Shown in pieces: positions 1-8,181 of a stretch of DNA of 64,000 bases. The position numbers and the translations under genes are program-made. The notes under the pieces are model-generated. The model did no database searches, was not told where the DNA came from, and worked only from the letters and a program-made list of their open reading frames with translations. Positions within the stretch are counted from its first letter, which is position 1; each line of letters begins with the position of its first letter. Source of the stretch: Fulvimarina sp040239565. Lineage in GTDB: Bacteria; Pseudomonadota; Alphaproteobacteria; Rhizobiales; Rhizobiaceae. The DNA is taken from positions 1 through 64,000 of the forward strand of contig NZ_JBEHWS010000004.1 of assembly GCF_040239565.1 (NCBI RefSeq). The letters run 5' to 3'.

Positions 1-120
1 GGCTCCGGCGCTCCGCTATCGGATGGCTCCGCACCTACGCCGGTTGCTCAACCAGCGCCCAACGGCGTATCTGAAACGGACGAGACTCTAATCGCTGTTG
101 GATGAAGATTCAGTGGCAGG

Positions 121-789
121 TCACCCCCGTTTCCAGTCATCGAGCCGCGCGTAGATCGTGACCGCTATCCCACCGAGCGCCACAGCGATGAACACCCAGC
201 GCAACGTGTCGAGATAGGGCACGAGCGGCAGGATGGCGGTCTGGGTTTCGGCCAGGACGTTCTGCGCGACCTCGACCCCGGCTGCGCCCAGCGTCGCCAC
301 ACCGGCCGCCCCGCCGCCCTTCATGGTGCGGCTGTCGGCCAGCAGCTCGCGCGCGGGTGGCGTCTCGGCTGCGAATGCTGACTCCCGGACTGGGAACCGC
401 TCGCCCCACTGCCGTGCGGGCCCAAGGTCGACATGGATGAAGCCCGAGCGGGGGTAGAACCCGAAGCCGAGGAACCCGACGTCGCGCGCCGCCGCCTCGA
501 AGTCCACCGGGTCGTGGTTCGCCATTGCAATGTCGAAGGCGGCGCCATCGAGATGCTTCGACCGGGTGGCACCCCCGACGGCACGGTTGTGCTCGGGGCT
601 GCGATAGGCGGACCGGACGATGAGCGGCTTGCCCAGCCGATTGCGCAGCGACTACAGCTTGTCGAGCGCGGGTTCGTTGACGAGCAGCTTGCCGGTGCCC
701 CGGCAGGCGATCTCCGCCGGGCTGAAATTTGGCCAGCGCCAGCCGCTCTCGGGCACGTCGCGCCAATGGCGGTGGAAGGTCGTGGTCAT
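121..789 (-). pseudogene. Phage endolysin, peptidase M15A family, interrupted by an amber codon
   Basis: This is a zinc D-Ala-D-Ala carboxypeptidase-like lysin that would cut host peptidoglycan at lysis. From the ATG at 789 the frame reads MTTTFHRHWRDVPESGW, with the family's SKHLDGAAFDIAM segment (metal-binding His and Asp) and the later GFIHVDLGPAR (His/Asp). Codon 46, at 654-652, is TAG in the context ALDKL-stop-SLRNRLGKP. CAG (Gln) would fit there, so one C-to-T change explains it. The frame is open on both sides. Restart at the internal ATG near 525 would lose the first catalytic motif. The C-terminus has one membrane segment (WVFIAVALGGIAVTIYA). It is the last gene of the late operon, after the holin-like gene. 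Unless suppressed, the product is inactive. A sequencing error is the alternative. Confidence 0.85.
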
Positions 790-804
790 GGGGTCCTCCA
801 GAAA

Positions 805-828
805 CGAAAAAACCGCCTCGAGGGCGGG
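805..828 (-). terminator. Rho-independent terminator between holin-like and endolysin genes
   Basis: On the minus strand a CCGCC / GGCGG stem with a 5-base loop (813-827) is followed by six T residues. It sits inside the late operon and would reduce transcription into the endolysin gene unless the phage uses antitermination. Confidence 0.6.
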
Positions 829-861
829 TGCAGGTGAGTGATGAATGGGGATGGGGCGCGG

Positions 862-1149
862 CTACGGGCCGCCGCCGAAGATCTTGAGCTTGATGGCGAT
901 ACCGGCGAGCAGCGCCAGCATGACGCCGGTGGTGATCATGCGGACGGCGGTCTGCATCGCGGTGCGCCGCACCAGCCGAATGCAGTCCACGAGGGAGCGC
1001 AGATCGCGGATGTCGAGCGCGGCCTCGTCGCCGTCGAGGCCGACATCGGCCAGCGCGCGTTTCGCGCCTTCCTCGGCCGCGCGGGTCAGGATGGCCTCGA
1101 ACTCGGCGTCGGGCATGCGCACGAAGCCCTCGGATCGGGGTGGGTTCAT
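862..1149 (-). CDS. DUF6127-type small membrane protein, probable holin
   Basis: This 95-residue protein has a charged N-terminal helix (about residues 1-65, EFEAILTRAAEEGAKRAL) and one membrane segment at about 70-88 (ITTGVMLALLAGIAIKL), ending in a short cytoplasmic tail. It resembles the DUF6127 family found beside lysis genes of alphaproteobacterial phages. Its position directly upstream of the M15 endolysin supports a holin or lysis-accessory role. That role is inferred from size, topology and position. Confidence 0.6.
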   Translation of the reverse strand: MNPPRSEGFVRMPDAEFEAILTRAAEEGAKRALADVGLDGDEAALDIRDLRSLVDCIRLVRRTAMQTAVRMITTGVMLALLAGIAIKLKIFGGGP

Positions 1150-1168
1150 CGGATCCTCCTTCCGCCGC

Positions 1169-2245
1169 TCAGCCGACCTTGCAGCCCCAGAAGGACGTAT
1201 GATCGGCGGCGAAGTAGCCGTCCGCGACCCGGAAATACCCCTGCAGTTCGACCGTATCGCCCGCTGTCAGCGGCACCATGGTCTGAAGCCAGATCGCGGT
1301 GGCGAGCGAGACATGGGTGGCGGAGATTTCGCCGAGGGAGCCGCGGATTTCGGTCGTGCCGTTCAGCACGAGCCGCCCGCGCATGCGGGCCGTGGCGCTG
1401 GCGTTGATCTTGTAGAGCAGCGTCGCGCCGAAGAGGTAGGCGCCGTCGACGGGCGCCACGAAGTGGTTGTTCGCGGTCTCGAAGGCTCCCTGGTCGTTGT
1501 AGTCGGTGTTGTTCAGGCCGATCTTCGTCCAGGTCCCGATGCCCACGTAGTTGTCGTAGTTCGTGTACGCCTTGAACCGCGGCAGCCGGGGCTGATCGAC
1601 GATGCCGGTCGCGTTGTCGACGCTCAGCCCGTCGAAGAAGGTACTGCCGTCGGCGGAGACCGCGAGGCGGAAGCGGTCCGAGCCGAAGAGCCCGACCAGC
1701 GCCTTGGTGACGAAGCCGGTCTGGAGGGTCAGCCCGAGATCGTCGCCTGCCGCCTCCTTATTCATCGTGTAGAACAGATCGCCGGTGCCACCCTCGGCCA
1801 CCGTCTTCGCCGTCCAGAGCGCGGCGTTCAACTTGACCGAGAACGGGTTCGACGCATCGGCCGTGGTGCCGAGCCCAAGCAGCGCAAGGTTCTGCAGCGT
1901 GGCCGGCGTGGTCCCGACCCAGCCCGCGCCATCGTAGACCAGCAGCAGGCCCTCGTCCTCGACCCATGCCCGCCAGCCCGTTCGTGGCGGCAGGCGCAAC
2001 CAGGCGCCATCGGTCCAGTGCGCGACGTTCAGATCCCAGCCGGCCCAATCGCCCGTCGCGCCCGAGCCGACGATGTAACGGTCACCATCGGCAGGGCTGC
2101 CGGGCGGGGCCGTCAGATCCCGGTCGAAAACCGAGAGCTGAACGAGCCCGTCGAGCAGCCGCAGCGAATCGTTGTGGGTGACATGCTTCTGGGCCTGCGC
2201 CGCCAGGATGTAGGGCAGCAGGAGATGGGTCGTTGCGTCGGACAT
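1169..2245 (-). CDS. Tail fibre / receptor-binding protein with DUF2793 and a C1q-like tip
   Basis: The 358-residue protein begins with a DUF2793 domain (about residues 1-110; LLLPYILAAQAQKHVTHND, then DGDRYIVGSGATGDWAG), which is typical of tail fibres in rhodobacteral and rhizobial phages. The middle (about 115-220) is a fibre-like linker. The last 135 residues (from FKAYTNYDNY to FWGCKVG) look like a C1q/TNF jelly-roll: aromatic beta strands, GAYLFGATLLY and a terminal SFWGCKVG strand. Such tips trimerise and bind surface glycans or proteins. It follows the baseplate hub gene, where a receptor-binding protein is expected. The domain calls come from reading the sequence; no structure search was run. 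Confidence 0.72.
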   Translation of the reverse strand: MSDATTHLLLPYILAAQAQKHVTHNDSLRLLDGLVQLSVFDRDLTAPPGSPADGDRYIVGSGATGDWAGWDLNVAHWTDGAWLRLPPRTGWRAWVEDEGLLLVYDGAGWVGTTPATLQNLALLGLGTTADASNPFSVKLNAALWTAKTVAEGGTGDLFYTMNKEAAGDDLGLTLQTGFVTKALVGLFGSDRFRLAVSADGSTFFDGLSVDNATGIVDQPRLPRFKAYTNYDNYVGIGTWTKIGLNNTDYNDQGAFETANNHFVAPVDGAYLFGATLLYKINASATARMRGRLVLNGTTEIRGSLGEISATHVSLATAIWLQTMVPLTAGDTVELQGYFRVADGYFAADHTSFWGCKVG

Positions 2246-2255
2246 GGGATCGCCT

Positions 2256-5200
2256 TCAGAACAGGAGCGTGACGGTCTCGGGCGCGCCCCGCCCGACGAG
2301 GGTGGAGAGCTGGAAAATGCGGACGGTGAGGCTGTCGCCGGGGCCGAGGGGCGCGCCCCAGTCGGCGGTCTGCTGGACTGCCGTGTAGACCGCGCTGGTG
2401 GTGGTCGCGCTCAGCACCCGCATGACGGCGGCGCCGTCGAGGATCTCCACTTCGTAGGCCTCGGTCTCTTCGCCAAGCGGCACCTCAAGCCCGCCCCAGC
2501 TGTCGGCCGCGAGCGCGCGGGATCGTCGCGTCCAGCGGATCGTCAGATCGCCGGGACTGCGCGCCTTGCGCCACGGCTGCTCGACATGGGCGACCGAGAA
2601 CGGCCGCAGTCCAATGCCCTCAGGCGTAAAGGCCTGCGCCACGTAAGTCTCGTCGTTGACCGGGCGGCTTGCGGGGCCGATGCGCCAGTTCCACGGGATG
2701 CCGAGATCGGCCTCCGCGATGGGCAGTGACGCCAGCGCAGTGTCCAGCACGACGACTCGCGCGCCCGCCGGCACGGGGTTGCCCATGGCGCCCTCGGTCC
2801 CGCGCTGGCCGCGTAAGAGCCGGGTCAGCCGATACCGGCCGGGCGCGAGCAACTCGGCCGCGCCTGCCTGCACGATCTCCCAAGCTCCGGGCGCGCTCTC
2901 GATGGCCAGCGCATTGGCCCCACCGAACAGCGTCAGATCCGTGACGCTTTCGAGGGTGCCAGTCAGCAAATCGACCACCAGCGCGTTTCCGAGATCGAAG
3001 CGCGACGTGGGGCCAGCATAGAAGTCCGAGACCAGCATGCCGATCCGGGCGCGGCTGCCGAACGTGGTCAGCAGTTCGAAGCCGTCGGTCGAAGGGCTGC
3101 GGAACACCGCCATCTCGCCGGGCCAGGGAATGGCATGCGCCGCGACCAGCGGCCGATGCGCGGGCTGGTCCTCGGTGAGCTGCGGCAGGTCCATCAGCAC
3201 CGCATCCGGCGCGCCGAACACGACCGCCCGCGTCAGCGACGCCGCGCGGGGATCGCCGGGTGGCAGATCGTAGGTCGCCCGGTCCTGTCGGACCACGTCG
3301 ATGCCGCGCGCCTCGGCGTCGGCGATGGAGACGAGCCGCAGATCGACCAGCCGACCATCGTGCTGGAGCCGGATCGCGTCGGCCGGATCGAGCGCGAGCC
3401 GCGAGGGCGGCAGACGGAACGCCGCCGTCTCGCGCCCCACCCACGCCTCTATCAGCGCGCGGCGGCAGCGCCGTTCGGCCTCCTCGGGCGGCACGGCTAT
3501 CGGGAAGGACTCGGAGGCGATCCGGGTCGTGTCTACGGTGATGCGCCGCGCCTCGACGAGGGCCGCGTCGTAATCCTCGTCGGCGCGGGCGACCTGCCAC
3601 TTCAGCGCCTGCGGCAGTTCGGTCTCCTGGCCGCGCGTGAGCTCGAGGATGTCGCCCTCGCGAGGGGCCACAAGATCGTCGGGCGCGAGGGTGGCGACGG
3701 AGGCCCGGCCGCGCATGATGAAGCGGATCACGCCCTCGGTCTCGACGGCGTCGAAGCCGAAGTGGCGCGACAGCGTGGTGATCGAGGCGCGCGGGCTTTC
3801 GAGTGCCGTGATCGCGTAGCCCTCGACCGCGCCCCAGAGGCCGGAGACGTCGATGCGATCTTCGGGCAGCCCGGCGCGCAGGTAGAGATGCCGGACGAGG
3901 GCTGCCAGCGACACCGCGCCGAGCCGCCCCGTCAGCCAGTGGCCGAGCCGCCAGTTCGCCCCGTCCGTCCAGACGTCGGTGAGCGCCGGGAAGAACGGAT
4001 AGGGCCGCGCGTCCCAGGTCCAGGCGGCGCATTCCGGAACATGCACCATCCGGCCGCCGTAGACCGATGACACCGGGTTGTTCGCGGCCTCGCCCCACCA
4101 GAGGTACGTCGCCTCCAGATAGGCGCGCTGAATGGCGTCGTCGCGCCAGCCACGCGAGAAATGCGGCGTGAAGCTCTCCGAGGACTTCGGGTCGAAGAAG
4201 ACGTTCGGCTGGTTGCCCCCCCGGTCGATGGCCGGACAGCCCAGCTCGGTAAACCAGATCGGCCTGGATTGTGGCGCCCACGCCGTCGGCGTCCCGCTCT
4301 CCACCCCGCCCGGGCGGTCGTAGTGCGGGTTCGACCACCAGGCGCGCAGATCCTTGTAGCGGAAGACCCACGGCTTGGCGGCAGCGCCGTCCGTAATCGG
4401 CGTGCGCACCTGCGCGGTGCGATCCGCCGCGCTGGCATAGAACCAGTCAAAGCCTTCCCCGCCCGCGATGTTCCCCTGCAGGTAGGCCCGGTCGTAGATC
4501 GCGGGCCAGCCCTCAGCCGCGTCGGCATGCTCGAACCCGTCCCGCCAGTCGGAGAGCGGCATGTAGTTGTCGATCCCGACGAAATCGGTCTCCGGATCGG
4601 CCCAGAGCGGGTCGAGGTGGAAGAACACGTCGCCCGATCCGTCACCCGGTTGGTGGCCGAAATACTCGCTCCAGTCCGCAGCGTAGCCGATCTTCGTCCC
4701 GGACCCGAGGATCGAGCGCACATCCGCGAGCAGGTCCCGATAGGCCTGCACCGCCGGATAGGTGCTGGCGCCCGAGCGGATCGTCGTCAGCCCCGGCATC
4801 TCGGTCCCAATCAGGAAGGCGTCGACCCCGCCAGCAGCCACGCAGAGATGGGCGTAGTGCAGGACCATGCGCCGCAGGCCCCAGTCGCCCGGCGATCCGG
4901 TCCAAGTGACGCTCTCGCCCGAGACGCTGAAGCTCGCAGGTGTCGCCGCGCCGAACAGCGCCGCGACCTGGCTTGCGGCCGTGGCGGTCTTGTCGACGGT
5001 CCCGGCGAACCCCGAAGCAGGCGAGCAGGTGATCCGGCCCCGCCAAGGGAAAGTGGGCTGGCCAGCCTCCGCAGCGTTGTCGGAATAGGGGTTCGGCAGC
5101 GTGTTGCCGGGCGGCACGTCCATCAGGATGAAGGGATAGAATGTCACCCGCAGCCCGCGGGCCTTCATCTCCTGGATCGCCTGCACCACGGCGAAGTCGG

Positions 5201-6221
5201 ATGGCGTGCCGCCATAGACGGGGCGGTCCTGGTCGTCGCGGCTGACGAGGAAGGCGCTGGCGCGGCTGACGCCGTTGACCGACCAGCTGGCGGGCGTGGT
5301 CGACTTGGCCGACACCTCGACGCCGGGCCGCACCTTGCAGGATCCCGCCCGAAGGTCGTCGCCGAACCAGGCCACCACGAGGCTGACGCTCTCGACCGCA
5401 GGCGCCATCGCTTGCAGCCGGTCGAGCGCCTCCACCATGTCGGTGGAGTCGGCCAGCGCGTTCAGGTTCTCGGGCACCGTTGCGCCGCCATCGGTCTTGC
5501 GGATGGCCTGCTTCGCGTAGGTGAACTCGCCCGAGGCGGGGATCATGGTGACGGCGCGGGTCAGCCCCTCGGCGGTGTCGGGATCGGCGAGCGGGCGGAA
5601 GACCTCGAACGAGAGCTGCGGCAGGCGGTTGCCATAGGTCGAGAGCGCCAGCTCCTCGAAGACGACATAGGCGGTGCCGCGATAGGCAGGCGTGCTGGCC
5701 GCGCCCATCCTCGCGGCGATGAACGGGTCGGCGGTCTGGGCCTCGTCGCCCGGATACCAGCGCCAGGTGACGCCGGAGAGGTCCATCGGCTTGCCGTCGG
5801 CCCAGATGCGGCCGATCCCGGTGATCGGGCCCTCGCACACGGCCACCGCGAAGCTGGCATAGTACAGATACTCGGTGGTCTTGACCTTTCCGCCCCCGCC
5901 GCCCTTGCCACCGCCCTGCGTGGTGGTCTTCGTCTCTTCGCGAAAATCGGTCGCCCAGATGATGTTGCCGCCCATCCGCATCCGGCCATAGAGCCGCGGG
6001 ATGACCGCGCCCTCGGTGGCCGAGGTGATGCGCAGCGTGTCGAGCCGCGCGCCTTCGATGCGCTGGGTGGGCGCCAGCGACGAGATGATCCAGCTGTCGA
6101 CGACAGAGCCGATGCTGGAGCCGATGAAACCGCCGATTGTCGCAGCGCTGACGCCGAGGATCGCGCCGCCGATGCTGCCACCAATGGCGGCGCCGGCCGC
6201 GCCGAGGACAAGCGTTGCCAT
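2256..6221 (-). CDS. Baseplate megatron protein, gene transfer agent g15-like
   Basis: This 1321-residue tail-tip protein matches the layout of gene transfer agent g15 and related phage proteins. It starts with a Gly/Ala-rich segment (about 1-45) that can insert in membranes. A hub region follows, containing a Gly-rich loop (TTTQGGGKGGGGGK, about 99-112). Next comes the GTA TIM-barrel-like domain (about 430-730; GIDNYMPLSDWRDGFEH, RPIWFTELGCPAIDRGG). The C-terminal half is phage tail beta-structure (TYDLPPGDPRAA, LLRGQRGTEGAMG). In gene transfer agents this protein forms the tip that contacts the cell and helps deliver DNA. The reading frame is intact. It follows the NlpC/P60 gene by 10 bases and precedes the fibre gene. 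Confidence 0.9.
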   Translation of the reverse strand: MATLVLGAAGAAIGGSIGGAILGVSAATIGGFIGSSIGSVVDSWIISSLAPTQRIEGARLDTLRITSATEGAVIPRLYGRMRMGGNIIWATDFREETKTTTQGGGKGGGGGKVKTTEYLYYASFAVAVCEGPITGIGRIWADGKPMDLSGVTWRWYPGDEAQTADPFIAARMGAASTPAYRGTAYVVFEELALSTYGNRLPQLSFEVFRPLADPDTAEGLTRAVTMIPASGEFTYAKQAIRKTDGGATVPENLNALADSTDMVEALDRLQAMAPAVESVSLVVAWFGDDLRAGSCKVRPGVEVSAKSTTPASWSVNGVSRASAFLVSRDDQDRPVYGGTPSDFAVVQAIQEMKARGLRVTFYPFILMDVPPGNTLPNPYSDNAAEAGQPTFPWRGRITCSPASGFAGTVDKTATAASQVAALFGAATPASFSVSGESVTWTGSPGDWGLRRMVLHYAHLCVAAGGVDAFLIGTEMPGLTTIRSGASTYPAVQAYRDLLADVRSILGSGTKIGYAADWSEYFGHQPGDGSGDVFFHLDPLWADPETDFVGIDNYMPLSDWRDGFEHADAAEGWPAIYDRAYLQGNIAGGEGFDWFYASAADRTAQVRTPITDGAAAKPWVFRYKDLRAWWSNPHYDRPGGVESGTPTAWAPQSRPIWFTELGCPAIDRGGNQPNVFFDPKSSESFTPHFSRGWRDDAIQRAYLEATYLWWGEAANNPVSSVYGGRMVHVPECAAWTWDARPYPFFPALTDVWTDGANWRLGHWLTGRLGAVSLAALVRHLYLRAGLPEDRIDVSGLWGAVEGYAITALESPRASITTLSRHFGFDAVETEGVIRFIMRGRASVATLAPDDLVAPREGDILELTRGQETELPQALKWQVARADEDYDAALVEARRITVDTTRIASESFPIAVPPEEAERRCRRALIEAWVGRETAAFRLPPSRLALDPADAIRLQHDGRLVDLRLVSIADAEARGIDVVRQDRATYDLPPGDPRAASLTRAVVFGAPDAVLMDLPQLTEDQPAHRPLVAAHAIPWPGEMAVFRSPSTDGFELLTTFGSRARIGMLVSDFYAGPTSRFDLGNALVVDLLTGTLESVTDLTLFGGANALAIESAPGAWEIVQAGAAELLAPGRYRLTRLLRGQRGTEGAMGNPVPAGARVVVLDTALASLPIAEADLGIPWNWRIGPASRPVNDETYVAQAFTPEGIGLRPFSVAHVEQPWRKARSPGDLTIRWTRRSRALAADSWGGLEVPLGEETEAYEVEILDGAAVMRVLSATTTSAVYTAVQQTADWGAPLGPGDSLTVRIFQLSTLVGRGAPETVTLLF

Positions 6222-6230
6222 GTTCGGGTC

Positions 6231-6677
6231 TCAGCGTTGCGGAAACAGGAAGGCGAAGGCGATGCGCCGCCGCCAGGATGGGCTAAGCGGCTCCTCGATC
6301 ACGCCGAGCCGCTCATAGGCGTGGAGGAAGCTGTCGGGCGCGGTGAGGATCCCGACATGCTTGGCGATGGCGCGGGGCTTCATGCGGAATAGCACCAGCG
6401 CGCCGGGTCCGGCCGCCGCCGGTTCCATCTCGATCATCATGGCGCGCGCGCCCTCGGCCAGAACCTCGCGCGGTCCGGTCTCGCCCCAGTCCCGGCTGTA
6501 AGGTGGGATCGGGAACGGTTCGGGGCCCACGACCTCGCGCCAGACGCCCCGGGCCAGCCCGAGGCAGTCGCAGCCGATGCCCCGGAGGCTGGCCTGGTCG
6601 TGGTACGGCGTGCCGAGCCAGGACCGCGCGATGGCGATGACGCGCGCTGGGTCGGCTGATGAGAGGCGTTGCGTCAC
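6231..6677 (-). CDS. NlpC/P60 cell-wall peptidase of the tail tip, GTA g14-like
   Basis: The 148-residue protein has the NlpC/P60 catalytic signature: Cys in GIGCDCLGLARGVW (about 34-47), His in AKHVGIL (about 109-115) and a further polar residue in SFLHAYER. It belongs to the tail-tip peptidases that open peptidoglycan during DNA entry, the g14 protein of gene transfer agents. Its ATG overlaps the stop of the DUF2163 gene by four bases, so the two are translationally coupled. It is intact, unlike the separate lysis enzyme at 121-789. Confidence 0.88.
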   Translation of the reverse strand: MTQRLSSADPARVIAIARSWLGTPYHDQASLRGIGCDCLGLARGVWREVVGPEPFPIPPYSRDWGETGPREVLAEGARAMMIEMEPAAAGPGALVLFRMKPRAIAKHVGILTAPDSFLHAYERLGVIEEPLSPSWRRRIAFAFLFPQR

Positions 6678-7558
6678 AGCACGCCGCCCTCGTGCCCGCC
6701 ATCCTTGGTGGCGTAGCGCAGAACGGCGTCCTGGCCGGGGATATGCGGGAAGCCGCGGAAGTTGGCTGTGTTGGCGAACTTCGCCCCACAGGTCTCCATG
6801 CGCTTGTCGCAGCCCGCGCGTATGGTGAAGCCGTCGTCCTCGGCGATGGACCGCAACGGCGCTTCGAGCAGGGTCAGGATCGCGACGCCGTCCGTGACGT
6901 CATGGCCCAGCACTTCGGTGCGCCGCCCCGTGTTCGCGCCGCTCGTCCATTCGAGCGTGCCGAAGGTGAACCATCCGGAATAGAAGGCACCAAGGCCAGA
7001 AGCGGTGAAGGCCCGGTCGCGCAGGAGATCGATCACAGCGCCCGTGCCCTTGAACGCCGGGTTCTCCAGATCGACGCCGCAGCGCCCATCGCCGAGCGCG
7101 GCATCGCAGGTCGCTTGGAAGGTTCGCCCGACCGTCTGGCCCAGCACATGGGCGAGCGAGCGAACCTCGGCGACGAAGGCGAGCCGCCCGCGCCGGATCT
7201 GGCCGATGGCGCCGCGCCGCATCAGCACGCGCTGGCCCGTGTCCGCCCAGTTCACCCGCCAGACCTCGACCTCGGCGTTGTCCCAGCGGCCGTCGAGGAT
7301 GTCGGTCTCGGTAATCCGGTCCGAGGTCAGCACGCCCTCGGCGTCCTGCGCATCGACGGACAGGTCCGATCCCGAGCGCACCTCGGAGGCTGTCAGCCCG
7401 CTCTCGGGCTCGAAATCCGTTGCGTCGAAGCTGAGCGTTCGGTCGTGGTCGGTGAAGCCGAAGCTCACGGCGTCGGCACGCGTAATCCGCCAGCACCAGG
7501 CGAGTGTGGTCGTGCCGTCGTCGAGATGGGCCTGCAGGGCGGGAGCGAGGGTCTTCAT
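6674..7558 (-). CDS. DUF2163 tail hub protein, GTA g13-like
   Basis: This 294-residue protein starts MKTLAPALQAHLDDGTTTLA and carries the family's C-terminal signature GCDKRMETCGAKFANT followed by FRGFPHIPGQD. Four cysteines (ATCDAAL, GRCGVD, GCDK, ETCG) are spaced as in hub proteins of the g13 / lambda gpL type, some of which are reported to hold an iron-sulfur cluster; I infer possible metal binding. It joins the distal tail ring to the megatron. Its start overlaps the upstream DUF2460 stop by four bases and its stop overlaps the NlpC start. Confidence 0.87.
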   Translation of the reverse strand: MKTLAPALQAHLDDGTTTLAWCWRITRADAVSFGFTDHDRTLSFDATDFEPESGLTASEVRSGSDLSVDAQDAEGVLTSDRITETDILDGRWDNAEVEVWRVNWADTGQRVLMRRGAIGQIRRGRLAFVAEVRSLAHVLGQTVGRTFQATCDAALGDGRCGVDLENPAFKGTGAVIDLLRDRAFTASGLGAFYSGWFTFGTLEWTSGANTGRRTEVLGHDVTDGVAILTLLEAPLRSIAEDDGFTIRAGCDKRMETCGAKFANTANFRGFPHIPGQDAVLRYATKDGGHEGGVL

Positions 7559-8181
7559 CGGCGCAGTTCCAGAAGCGGAATGGAGGTGATCGAGCCGAGC
7601 CGCTCGAGGTCGAGCGTTACGTCGAGCGCATCGGTGTCGAAGCGGACGGGCACGTCGAACTCGAAGCCTGCGGTGATCGCGACGCCGGAACCCGGGGCGG
7701 CGGCGAAGGTGACGACGCCGGTGGCGGTGTCGACCGACCAGCCGGAAGGCTGCTCGACCCCGCCGAGCGCGATGCGCACGGTGCCCGCCACTGGCTTGGC
7801 GATGGCGCGCGTCCAGGATTGCGCCCCGGAGGCGTAGCGTTTCACCAGCAGGAAGGCGGTCGTCGCGCCGTCGCCGGTGCCGATCGACTGATCGGTGGGC
7901 GACGGCGTGCCCGAAGGCAGGCAGGACTTGTGATCGCCCCAGTCCTTGAAGCGGAAGCCATGCAGCCGACCGTTGCGCGCTTCGAAGAAGGCGACCACCG
8001 CCGCCAGATCGTCCGCGCGGCGGATGCCGTAGGCGACGTCGTAGCGGCGGCGCGAGTTCGCCCAGCTGGCATTCCTCTCCTCGTCGCCCGAGGCGAGCTC
8101 GACGATCTGCGTGCGCCGTTCCGGCCCGCCGCGCGCGCCGCGACTGATGTTGTCGGGAAACCGGACCTCGTGAAACGCCAT
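7555..8181 (-). CDS. DUF2460 distal tail protein, GTA g12-like
   Basis: This 208-residue protein begins MAFHEVRFPDNISRGARGGP and contains GFRFKDWGDHKSC, both hallmarks of the DUF2460 / TIGR02217 family. In gene transfer agents this is the distal tail protein ring at the end of the tube. The ATG shares one base with the tape-measure stop (TGATG), so translation is coupled. The frame is intact. With the three genes after it, it forms a contiguous g12-g13-g14-g15 block. Confidence 0.88.
   Translation of the reverse strand: MAFHEVRFPDNISRGARGGPERRTQIVELASGDEERNASWANSRRRYDVAYGIRRADDLAAVVAFFEARNGRLHGFRFKDWGDHKSCLPSGTPSPTDQSIGTGDGATTAFLLVKRYASGAQSWTRAIAKPVAGTVRIALGGVEQPSGWSVDTATGVVTFAAAPGSGVAITAGFEFDVPVRFDTDALDVTLDLERLGSITSIPLLELRR

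Noticed and set aside
4161..6392. 743-codon plus-strand open frame
   Set aside because: Antisense shadow of the intact megatron gene, with biased composition.
2256..8181. A host gene transfer agent cluster
   Set aside because: The tail-tip genes are GTA-like, but the adjoining terminase, portal and fused capsid genes are of other types, and the region carries integrase, repressor and replication genes of a prophage.
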